A stretch of 64,000 nt of DNA, from contig NZ_CP060414.2 in the NCBI RefSeq assembly GCF_014297595.2, forward strand, positions 868,001-932,000. Direction: 5' to 3'. This DNA is from Neisseria musculi (GTDB lineage: Bacteria > Pseudomonadota > Gammaproteobacteria > Burkholderiales > Neisseriaceae). The notes under the pieces were generated by a model, which saw only the letters and a program-made list of their open reading frames with translations, did no database searches and had not been told where the DNA came from. Both the position numbers and the translations under genes were made by a program. Below, in pieces: positions 57,241-64,000 of the stretch (positions within the stretch are counted from its first letter, which is position 1; the number at the start of each line of letters is the position of its first letter).

Positions 57241-57850
57241 AGGGGCTGACGTAGATTAGCAATCATGACATGCTGCTAAAATGAAGATAACAAACTGTAA
57301 ATTAAGCAAAAAAAGCACAGAAGACACTACTCAGATATTTTGTGCCGGAAGTTACCGCCGTTCGGCTGCCGATGTCTTGGGTATCCGGCCCAACACCGCC
57401 ATACTCTTTTACCGCAAAATCCGCCTCGTCATCAGCCGTCATTCGGCCTTGGAGGCATCAGGTTTTTGAAGGTTCCGTAGTCAGATGAGCTGCTCCGGCG
57501 GTAAGCGCAAAGGAAAACGCGGCACAGGAGCCGCAGGCAAAGTGGTGATTTTCGGCATCCTCAAACGTGGCGGCAAGGTTTATACCGTGGTCGTGGATAA
57601 CGCCAAAAAAGAGAGTTTGTTGCCTGTTATTACGAAGAAAATCATGCCGGACAGTGTGGTGTATACCGACAGTTTAAGCAGCGATGATGTCCCGGATGTC
57701 GGCGGTTTTCACCACCATAGGATTAACCACGGCAAGACATTTGCCCAGAGGCAAAACCACATCAACGGCATTGGGAATTTTTGGAATCAGGCCAAGCGTG
57801 TACTGCGCAAATACAACGGAATCGACCGGAAGTCTTTTCCTGCATTCTTT
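57241..57850 (+). mobile_element. truncated IS1595-family copy
   Basis: The left end GGGGCTGACGTAGATTAGCA and most of the transposase match the copy at 45232. Small deletions near 57455-57490 break the frame (HSALEASGF, then stop). The right end is cut inside the RKSF codons and fused to an inverted fragment. Confidence 0.82.
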
Positions 57851-58126
57851 CAACAATAACGGAAAAGGTTGACAGTTGATTCCATTGTATTTTCGCAGAG
57901 TGCGCTTTGCCCGATTTCAGAAGTTTTCGATGCCGTTGATATGGTTTTGTTTGTCTGCAAACAACCTGCCGTGATGGATGTGCTGATGGATAAAACCGCT
58001 TATATCCAACATCACGACTATCCAAACAGTCGGCACGGAAAATAGTAATAACAGGCAGTTTGGATCTGCTTTAAGAGTCAAACGATGGCTGAATTTTTAC
58101 AGTTTAACATGACTACTTATCTAGTA
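57850..58126 (-). mobile_element. fragment of a third IS1595-family copy, inverted
   Basis: Minus-strand text ADKQNHINGIENF, a stop, then NRAKRTLRKYNGINCQPFPL and LLKEC identifies the transposase C-terminus, fused head-to-head with the previous copy. An outer terminal repeat GGTGGCTATACTAGATAAGT (inverse of 58107-58126) closes it. Confidence 0.75.
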
Positions 58127-58500
58127 TAGCCACCCAAAAAAAAGCGAAACAAACCGCACTGAAAATAATGGATGCCGTCCAACAAACTGTTACAGAACCG
58201 ATTATCTGAAAGCACAGCTCTGCTTCTGCCGTTAGCCCAAGCATCGGAGACGCAAGAACCTCGCCCCTGCCGCCAGCGCCCTCTTGGGAAAAGGGTTGGC
58301 GGAGAGCGCAAGCGGGCTGATACGCCGATACTTTCCAAAAGGAACAGATTTCAACAAAGGGGGCAGACAGATTAAGGTAGCAAGGGGAATCAACTGCTGG
58401 CTGGGGAAAACTCTTGGTTAAAATAAACGGACTCGCACAATACCAACCATTGAGAGATACGCAGGGATCGGATGGGGTGCGGATGCGCAGGGCCACCGGC
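58127..58500. other. spacer downstream of bfd, no gene supported
   Basis: Short frames on both strands lack recognisable relatives. The region may be the edge of the IS pile-up. Confidence 0.45.
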
Positions 58501-58505
58501 AAAGA

Positions 58506-58537
58506 AAAACACTTGGCTGCGAAACGCCAAGTGTTTT
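58506..58537 (-). terminator. intrinsic terminator of bfd
   Basis: AAAACACTTGGC and GCCAAGTGTTTT form a perfect 12-bp stem with an 8-base loop, followed on the minus strand by TTTTTCTTT. This is a classical terminator without DUS. Confidence 0.78.
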
Positions 58538-58624
58538 ATTCTTAAACTAGATCTAACCTCTAATGAATATTTCAATTGAAATGAAAATTTAGGGGGATGT
58601 ATAGGAACAAGTCAGCTTTGCACA

Positions 58625-58822
58625 TTAATGAATGCCTGCAGTAACCATGCTTTGGCTTTGAGCACCACTCCCAGTTAAATAAGAAGCTGCCAAATCGCTA
58701 CAACAGCCGCAACAAGTAGCAACACCTAACTGCGCCTGCAAATCGTTCAAACTACAAGCTCCGGCGGCAACGATTTCTTGAATTTGGCGGTCGGTAATGG
58801 CATTGCAAATGCAGACAAACAT
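58625..58822 (-). CDS. bfd: bacterioferritin-associated ferredoxin
   Basis: This 65-residue [2Fe-2S] protein releases iron from bacterioferritin. The cluster ligands are Cys4 and Cys6 in MFVCICNAITDRQIQE and two of the cysteines in GVATCCGCCSD (37, 38, 40, 41). The length is typical. The AT-rich leader upstream (58823-58920) probably holds its promoter; no clear Fur box is seen. A non-DUS hairpin terminates it. Bacterioferritin genes are not in the window. Confidence 0.92.
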   Translation of the reverse strand: MFVCICNAITDRQIQEIVAAGACSLNDLQAQLGVATCCGCCSDLAASYLTGSGAQSQSMVTAGIH

Positions 58823-59390
58823 TTTAATACTCCTTGTTTTGCACTTCTCACATAAAAATTAGCTTCGAGAGAAGTAATTTTATTATTAGACTTAAATATA
58901 AATAAAAACAGTTCGCATTGCAAGAATAGAAATTGTAAATTACTGGAATAGTATAAATCTTTCCCTTACAAACAACACCATCCTAGTATTTGCCGCCATT
59001 TAAACTCACTTTAACCACAAAAATGTGGCAAAGTAAATATTGGCTGCAAATAATTTGGCCATCTTTTACGTACGGCATGAAGAACTAAAACGCTTTTTGG
59101 GTGGACGATATTTTCACCCGCAATCAAGATTTTGCCGATGCGCTGGAAGCTGCCGTGTATCTTGAACCTGAAACAGATGAAACGAAGCCAGATTATTCTC
59201 CGGTTGGTGCGATTTATAAATATTAATTATTTCAATTAGTTGCCTGGATATCGGAACAATATTTACAAAGTACAGCTGCTTGCGGATTTGTTCCACGATA
59301 TGTTTGCGCGCGCCGGCAAACGACTTTTTTTGGCGGTCAGATGTTTCAGCGGCGGGCACTTCATATCCATCATATCAATAGGTTTGTTTT
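58823..59390. other. bfd leader and a phage-side remnant
   Basis: The left part is AT-rich promoter-like DNA. At 59101-59226 a plus-strand frame without a start reads WVDDIFTRNQDFADALEAAV then YLEPETDETKPDYSPVGAIY, ending KY and a stop; it looks like the C-terminus of a lost gene of unknown type. Nothing else is supported. Confidence 0.45.
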
Positions 59391-61877
59391 TCAAGTAAAA
59401 ATCCAATGATGCCTTGCCAACCCTACCGATTCGGCAGCCGTCTTGATAATTTCAGACAACTTATTGTATGCGGCCAAGCCTACATTCAGTTCGCCCATCT
59501 CATTAAACCAGCCGCGCTCTTCTTTGCCCATATCGGCCCTGCCGTTTGGGTTATGTTGGCCGTCTGAAGCGCGGCTGAATTTAGATTCATATTGCGCCAA
59601 ATCGGAATCTGTTTTAATATTGTGATTAGATAGGTCGGCATCTGAAGTAATATCCCAATGCAATTGAAGCGGACGGGTTTTCAGAAATTGCCGGCCTTTT
59701 TCCTTATTCATATAAAGCAGATTATTATTGAACGCATTTTCAAGCTGCTTGTCGTGTCTTCCGTAAACGCTGGCAATATCAACCAAATCAACGTCTCGCT
59801 TACCCTTACTGATGTGCAAAGCCGCAATAACCGGTTTATCTTTACCGTTCTCATGTTCCACAAGCTCCGTCAAAACAACAAATGCGTCTTTCTTGGTTGT
59901 GGATTCAAAAACCGCAATAGGATTGTTAAGTTGTTTTGGCAACTTTTTCATATCTTCAGGCCGCAAAGAATGGCGGTTTTTGTCGTAAGCATTTTTTCGG
60001 CCAAGAGAACCGATTATTGCTTTCTCAATTGTTCCGCCTGAGATACGCACTACTCCATCGGGAATACCGAGCATCTTAAGAACGGCAGGGGTTTTCCCCA
60101 GCTTGATAAATCCAGCATTTACTTTGCCATCAACAACCGCATCAACCGCCCGCGCAAAATCCGATTGCGCATCTTCATTCAGGCTGTAGCGGGTATCGCC
60201 TGCAAGGGGTTCAACTCCTTTTTCAGACGGCTTAACCGCATCGATACGGCGCAGCAGGCCGAACACTTGGCCGTCTGAAAACGCATCGCGTCCGATGCCT
60301 AAAGCATCTTTCAGGATATTTTTGATGCGCCCGGCAACGCGCGCCAAATACCCGCCCAAGCCGTCTTTAAACGCTGCGGGCAGGGAAATGCCGTATTTGC
60401 GCTCCAATGCTTCAAGGTTGTTTTCCTGCTTGGCCGCGTAAAGCTCGGCTATGGCTTCTTCCACCGCCGCCATGCGGTTTGCGGCTGCGGTATCCCGATA
60501 GCCGCGCCGCTGCTTCATCACCGCATCGGCAAGGCTTTTTACCGCCGTGTTGCCGTCTGCCTGCCGCAGTAACGCGCTCCATTTGGCTAAGCCTTCTACA
60601 TGGATTTTTCTGTGTGCCGATTCGTGCCATGCCACAAACTTTGCCGTGTCGGCATTGGGCAGGTTGTCGGCAATCAGGGTGATGCGCCCCGTTTTCGGAT
60701 CGAACCAGCCCTGCGCATTGAGCAGGTCTTCGGCATTGTCGGGGCGCGAAATATCGTCAAGCGCAACCACATCAATCAAGGCGGCATTCTTTTTGCCGAC
60801 AGCCGCAACAACGGCACTTTCCAGTTCGGCGATTCTTTCCGCCGAAATTTCAGACGGCCTGCTTTCGCTGCGCTCAAAACGCGCATCGGGATTGTTTTTG
60901 CGGTAGCCTTGCAGATTCTTTTCTGTTAGAATTTTCTTACGCCCTGCGGATTGTTGCAGCAAGCCGTTTAATCGTGAACGGAACGCCTGCGCATCTGTCG
61001 AACTACGGTTCGGCCTGTCGGAAGGTAACGCGCCCTTATCGGCGGAGTTTTCCAACACGGATTGGGCTTTTCCTATATCTGCATATTTCAGCAGGCCGTC
61101 TTTTACCCAACGCTGCCACGGCATTTTGCTGTCGGCATCGTAAGCGTTAATCAGAATATGGGCATTCAGTGCATCCTTGCCTGCTTCCAAAACAATACGA
61201 ACAGGCCGCCCCGAAACCTTTTCAGGCGCAATGAATACCATGCGTCCTTTAACCGTGTCGGATTCAAACACGGCGGCAGGGTTGTCAATCCAATCAGGGA
61301 TTTTTTTCCATACGGCAGCAGTCATCAGCGGGTGGTTGTCGCGGCTTGCCGAAACTTTCGATTCCACGATATTCACGGGCATATTGCCGTAACCCAACAT
61401 ATCCAGCATATCGGAAAGGTCTAGCACGGTAACGCCGCGCATATTTGGCTTGCTGCCGTTAAACAGTTCATCAATGCGCTGCTCGTATTTTTGGCGCGTG
61501 GATTCCGAACGGCTGAATTTTCCGCTGCCGTCTTCCAGTTCCATCTCTTCGTAAAACGGGTCGCGGTGAACCGGCCAGTCTTTAAAAAGATAGTTGGTTA
61601 CGGTTTCTCTGTCCGATTCCGACAAAACGCTGCCGCGCGCGGAAAATGCATAGCCTTTCTTTTCGTTGGCGGCTTTGTTGTAGTTGCGTTTGAACGCCCG
61701 CGCGTTTACCGTATCGCGGTTGGCCTGCGCTTCGGTAAAGGCTTCCCGCATCAGCCACATATCCCACGCTTTCCAATATTTGGAAATGGCCAGCCCCAGC
61801 GCGTTTTCGGTTTTGTATTCGCGGTTTTGGTAATGGTCGGGCAGCGGCAGGGTTTCACGCCCGCTGACGGTGCGCAC
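59391..61877 (-). CDS. phage large polyvalent protein with two MuF-C-like domains and an HExxH motif
   Basis: This 828-residue frame contains two MuF-C-like domains: residues ~165-275 (NHPLMTAAVWKKIPDWIDNP, AAVFESDT, GLLKYADIGKA) and ~590-725 (KKLPKQLNNPIAVFESTTKK, VVLTELVEHENGKDKPVIA, NNNLLYMNKEKG). Between them lies a zincin-like WHESAHRKIHVEG (His418-Glu-Ser-Ala-His422). Such multi-domain proteins occur in phages and plasmids as injected or polymorphic-toxin-like factors. The start is a GTG, but the frame stays open upstream past 62010, so the true start may be earlier or a frameshift may separate it from the next piece. Confidence 0.75.
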   Translation of the reverse strand: MRTVSGRETLPLPDHYQNREYKTENALGLAISKYWKAWDMWLMREAFTEAQANRDTVNARAFKRNYNKAANEKKGYAFSARGSVLSESDRETVTNYLFKDWPVHRDPFYEEMELEDGSGKFSRSESTRQKYEQRIDELFNGSKPNMRGVTVLDLSDMLDMLGYGNMPVNIVESKVSASRDNHPLMTAAVWKKIPDWIDNPAAVFESDTVKGRMVFIAPEKVSGRPVRIVLEAGKDALNAHILINAYDADSKMPWQRWVKDGLLKYADIGKAQSVLENSADKGALPSDRPNRSSTDAQAFRSRLNGLLQQSAGRKKILTEKNLQGYRKNNPDARFERSESRPSEISAERIAELESAVVAAVGKKNAALIDVVALDDISRPDNAEDLLNAQGWFDPKTGRITLIADNLPNADTAKFVAWHESAHRKIHVEGLAKWSALLRQADGNTAVKSLADAVMKQRRGYRDTAAANRMAAVEEAIAELYAAKQENNLEALERKYGISLPAAFKDGLGGYLARVAGRIKNILKDALGIGRDAFSDGQVFGLLRRIDAVKPSEKGVEPLAGDTRYSLNEDAQSDFARAVDAVVDGKVNAGFIKLGKTPAVLKMLGIPDGVVRISGGTIEKAIIGSLGRKNAYDKNRHSLRPEDMKKLPKQLNNPIAVFESTTKKDAFVVLTELVEHENGKDKPVIAALHISKGKRDVDLVDIASVYGRHDKQLENAFNNNLLYMNKEKGRQFLKTRPLQLHWDITSDADLSNHNIKTDSDLAQYESKFSRASDGQHNPNGRADMGKEERGWFNEMGELNVGLAAYNKLSEIIKTAAESVGLARHHWIFT

Positions 61878-62008
61878 GGTGTTGATGCCGTTTTGGTCTG
61901 CAAACCCGAGTTTGTCTGTTGATTCGAATATCTTTTTTTCAGACGGCCTTGATTTGCCGCGCCCTGCTGCGGGGCGTTCCTGCTTCAGGCCGTCTGAATC
62001 AGCGCCGT

Positions 62009-62941
62009 CTACTCTTTGCCGTTCTCCAACTCCGCCTGCGTTTTCGCCAGCGCCTGTTTCATCAGCGCCGCCGCTTTCGGGTTGCGGTTGAGTGTCTGAA
62101 ACAGATTCCCAGCGGGTCGCTGCTCTGATTGTGTTGCGGCTGTCGGCTCTGCTCTGTCGAAGATGCCGCGCTGTTCTTGTCTGCCGTGTTGCTGCTCATA
62201 GTTCTTTATGCTTTCTTGAAGTAGTTGCTGTTTGTCGGGTGTCCGCACGCCGCCGAACATGTCGGCTTCGGCAGGGTTGCCTTGTGCGGCGAGCAAATCA
62301 TAATAGTTTTTCAGCAGAGTTGAAATGGCTTTTGCGCTTCTGCGGTGTTCGTCAAAGAAACGCACCAGTTCGCGGGCAACAGGCGGTAAATCGTCTTCAA
62401 ACATGCCATGTTGGGCGAGATAATCGGCCACGCTGCCGCCGCTTTCGTGTATCTCGTTTATCTTTTCCACGGCTGCCGCAATGTCGGAGGAAATATCGGC
62501 ATCGTGCATCGCGCCGTCTTTGATGTGGTTTTTGGCTTTCGCAATAGCGGGCGCGGCCTGCATCATGGCGTTTACCATGTTTTTCAGCCCTGCATCGGTG
62601 CTTTCCACCATGCGGCTCAATGCGGGGCTGTTGCCATATGCACCATACAGCAGGGCATTGCGCAAACGCCTTACGCCGTCTTGGCTTAATTGGCCGTCCG
62701 CCCCCACCATCTGCGCCTGAACCGTAGTAGGCATGCTGCCGACAAAATCGCGGATAAAGCCACGGTTGGCTGGCGTGTTGAGTTCTCCGTTTTCAGACGG
62801 CACAAACGAGCCGAAATCGGGCAGGCGATCCGCATCGACACGCGCCTGCTCGAGCGCGCTCATGCCCAAGCCGCCGCCTTCGTTTGATGCCACCGCCTCC
62901 CTGTTGGTGTCGATGCCCGCATCGGTAAAGCGGCTAATCAA
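62009..62941 (-). pseudogene. 5'-truncated upstream part of the phage polyvalent protein
   Basis: A 310-residue frame begins at a weak TTG with SRFTDAGIDTNREAVASNEG. It contains SFVPSENGELNTPANRGFIR with DFVGSMPTTVQAQMVGADGQ, typical of the DdrB/ParB-like helical region of large phage polyvalent proteins, and ends with KQALAKTQAELENGKE. The region before the TTG switches abruptly to AT-rich unrelated DNA, so the 5' end is lost. It overlaps, in another frame, the upstream extension of the 828-residue protein, so both were probably one gene. Confidence 0.65.
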
Positions 62942-63137
62942 TACAGATTATACATAATTGAATATTTTTTATTTTTTAAGATGATGGATATATCATGAAA
63001 CCTATTGAGCAAACAAGAAATACAATCTAAATAATTAATATATACAGCCAATAATTTAATATATAAATTCATTTTAATAAAAACTCTTACCAAACATATT
63101 AATCCATTAAATTAATAATTTCTTGCAATTAAATATC

Positions 63138-63166
63138 TTGCTTAAAATTCTTAATCATTTTAACTT
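63138..63166 (+). promoter_or_regulatory. putative promoter of the bacteriocin-like gene
   Basis: TTGCTT (63138-63143) and TAACTT (63161-63166) are spaced by 17 bp, 22 bp before the start codon. A TAGGAG ribosome site lies at 63174. The surrounding 240 bp are very AT-rich. Confidence 0.45.
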
Positions 63167-63188
63167 CATTCCATAGGAGACATTTACA

Positions 63189-63461
63189 ATGATTAAAACG
63201 TTAAATACAACTGAGATCCAAAATGTATCAGGTGGTTGGGTTGCCAATGCCATAGGTGGAATTGTCGGATCTTATAGAGCAGGATACGGCTATCTTGCAG
63301 GAGGAGGAAAGGATTCAAATAGATTTCTTGGAGCCGTGGCATTGGGAGGTGTTGGTGGATTATTCAGCCCAGTAAACAGAATACGTTCTGCAGCTTTAAC
63401 GGCAGGTGGCGCGTTTACGACCAGCGCAGTAGGCACAAGAATTGGAAGTCCATATTTTTAA
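63189..63461 (+). CDS. double-glycine leader bacteriocin-like peptide
   Basis: This 90-residue peptide starts MIKTLNTTEIQNVSGG, a 16-residue leader of the double-glycine type (Leu5, Ile10, Val13, Gly15-Gly16) used by class II bacteriocins and microcins. Cleavage after Gly16 would give a 74-residue product that is Gly/Ala-rich (18 or so Gly) with GxxxG-like text (AIGGIVGSY, LGGVGGLF) and few charges, as in pore-forming class II peptides. A TAGGAG site 9 nt upstream supports the start. The next gene, 2 nt later, encodes a small two-helix protein. No C39-peptidase exporter is nearby. Confidence 0.82.
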   Translation: MIKTLNTTEIQNVSGGWVANAIGGIVGSYRAGYGYLAGGGKDSNRFLGAVALGGVGGLFSPVNRIRSAALTAGGAFTTSAVGTRIGSPYF

Positions 63462-63463
63462 AA

Positions 63464-63640
63464 ATGAAAATATGGGCAAGATATGTTTCGCCAATACTGT
63501 GTATAGCTATATCCACAGCCGTTATAACACTGGGAATAAAATATCTTTTTCCCAATAAATATATGTTTTATTGGCAAATTTCTATCAGTATGTTCGTAAC
63601 AGGGATACTGCTGCGCTGGTTTAATCGAACTGAACGTTGA
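63464..63640 (+). CDS. small two-helix membrane protein, putative immunity protein
   Basis: This 58-residue frame starts 2 nt after the bacteriocin-like gene stop. It reads MKIWARYVSPILCIAISTAV, then a Lys/Asn/Pro turn (IKYLFPNKYMF), then WQISISMFVTGILLRWFNRT and ER. Two membrane helices (~7-27 and ~35-51) and basic ends give a typical bacteriocin-immunity topology. Such proteins protect the producer by binding the peptide or its target in the membrane. The role rests on context and shape only. It is too short for a long-gene cut-off and easily missed. Confidence 0.65.
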   Translation: MKIWARYVSPILCIAISTAVITLGIKYLFPNKYMFYWQISISMFVTGILLRWFNRTER

Positions 63641-63743
63641 ATTTGATTTTCAGATCTTTCAATGTTGTTTGGAATATTTTCAGCGTTAGGTAGAACAGGT
63701 CTTTCTGTAATTTCCACTTACTTAAGTAGGCTGTATCAAAGCC

Positions 63744-63775
63744 AGGTCGTCTGAAAAGCCGTTTTCAGACGACCT
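63744..63775 (+). terminator. inverted DUS pair of the mucosa dialect
   Basis: AGGTCGTCTGAA (63744-63755) and TTCAGACGACCT (63764-63775) flank an 8-base loop and are followed by TTTTTA. This is AG-mucDUS (C to T at position 4), unlike the AGGCCGTCTGAA used elsewhere in the window. It ends the bacteriocin cassette. Confidence 0.82.
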
Positions 63776-63874
63776 TTTTAAACTGTATAAGCGATTTATT
63801 CACAGACTTTTAAAAAATTTATTTTTATAAAGAAAATATATATAACAATAATGCTACAAAAACCGACTTTCTGT

Positions 63875-63902
63875 CTTGAGTTATCCACAGGAATCCCTAT
63901 AT
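63875..63902 (+). promoter_or_regulatory. heat-shock (RpoH) type promoter of clpB
   Basis: CTTGAGT (63875-63881) and CCCTATAT (63895-63902) are 13 bp apart, close to the sigma-32 consensus CTTGAAA / CCCCATAT. It lies 38 bp upstream of clpB. Confidence 0.65.
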
Positions 63903-63940
63903 AGCCGTTAACGTAATATCAAACCAAAGGAAACCGAAAG

Positions 63941-64000
63941 ATGAGATTCGACAAACTAACCGCAAAATTCCAGCAGGCTCTTTCAGACGGCCAGAGCCTG
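63941..64000 (+). CDS. clpB: ATP-dependent chaperone ClpB, N-terminus (cut by window edge)
   Basis: The first 20 codons, MRFDKLTAKFQQALSDGQSL, match the start of ClpB, the Hsp100 disaggregase that works with DnaK to rescue aggregated proteins. AAAGGAAACCGAAAG upstream provides a ribosome site. A heat-shock-type promoter precedes it. The reading frame runs out of the window. A DUS (CTTTCAGACGGCC) is already present inside codons 14-18. Confidence 0.85.
   Translation, partial: MRFDKLTAKFQQALSDGQSL

Larger units (their letters stand above)
63641..63940. other. spacer between the bacteriocin cassette and clpB
   Basis: A possible 30-residue frame (63662-63754) and a minus-strand frame ending at 63621 are present without firm support. 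The part from 63776 is AT-rich and leads to the clpB promoter. Confidence 0.5.

Noticed and set aside
58823..58920. Fur-box-like AT-rich sequence upstream of bfd
   Set aside because: No stretch gives a good match to the GATAATGATAATCATTATC consensus. Iron control is likely from family knowledge but is not shown by the sequence.
63621..63740. Minus-strand frame FDTAYLSKWKLQKDLFYLTL-KIFQTTLKDLKIKFN resembling the tail of a bacterial sugar transferase
   Set aside because: It is only about 38 codons long, overlaps the putative immunity gene and has no start. The similarity is by eye and weak, so I do not list it as a gene remnant.
63662..63754. 30-codon plus-strand frame MLFGIFSALGRTGLSVISTY... 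after the immunity-like gene
   Set aside because: There is no convincing ribosome site, and it ends inside the DUS. It may be chance, though its position in the cassette is suggestive.
1..64000. CRISPR arrays, tRNA and rRNA genes
   Set aside because: No regularly spaced direct repeats, no cloverleaf-type sequence and no rRNA segments were found on reading either strand. A tRNAscan or CRISPR search would be decisive.

Overview
The window comes from a Neisseria-like member of the Neisseriaceae. The 12-mer AGGCCGTCTGAA, the AG dialect of the neisserial DNA uptake sequence (DUS), occurs dozens of times, often as inverted pairs just past gene ends. The gene content also fits (ptsN-hprK-rapZ, zipA, ampD, mip-like PPIase, tex, clpB). 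The core is GC-rich. AT-rich stretches mark insertion sequences, an R-M gene and the segment before clpB. The species cannot be named from this sequence.

Layout. 1-12000 is housekeeping DNA, mostly on the minus strand: rluB (cut by the window edge), an scpB unit, an rbgA-lipoprotein pair, ptsN-hprK-rapZ, trhA, mscL, dsbB, tyrA and hemL, then an mscS-like channel and a thioredoxin-like protein on the plus strand. 12360-16100 is a decayed mobile region. It holds an intact IS1595-family element with an 8-bp target duplication, a phage integrase pseudogene split by a degenerate IS, and a DNA-methyltransferase remnant. 16200-45000 returns to core genes: radC, purC, a UPF0210/ACT pair, zipA, ampD, mltG-tmk, copper genes copZ/copA behind a MerR-type promoter, recN, ridA, aspA, a TauE permease, pssA, a secreted nuclease, a sirtuin, a lipoprotein PPIase, an EamA permease whose 3' end lies in a MITE, ribH, nusB, transketolase, an FAH-family enzyme and a TatD nuclease.

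45000-58600 mixes core genes (an EEP-family protein, tex) with accessory DNA. A 1288-residue fused restriction-methylation-specificity protein is followed by three pseudogenes (HrgA/COG2958-like, dusA, an HsdS-type fragment) and a pile-up of IS1595-family fragments. After bfd, 59391-62941 carries pieces of a large phage polyvalent protein with two MuF-C-like domains and an HExxH motif. 62942-63780 is an AT-rich insert encoding a double-glycine-leader bacteriocin-like peptide and a small two-helix membrane protein, closed by a DUS pair of a different dialect (AGGTCGTCTGAA). The start of clpB, with a heat-shock-type promoter, ends the window.

The best candidate for a little-described system is the bacteriocin/immunity-like pair next to clpB. 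Its foreign-dialect DUS suggests it arrived by transformation from another Neisseria lineage. No bacteriocin exporter or maturation peptidase lies in the window.
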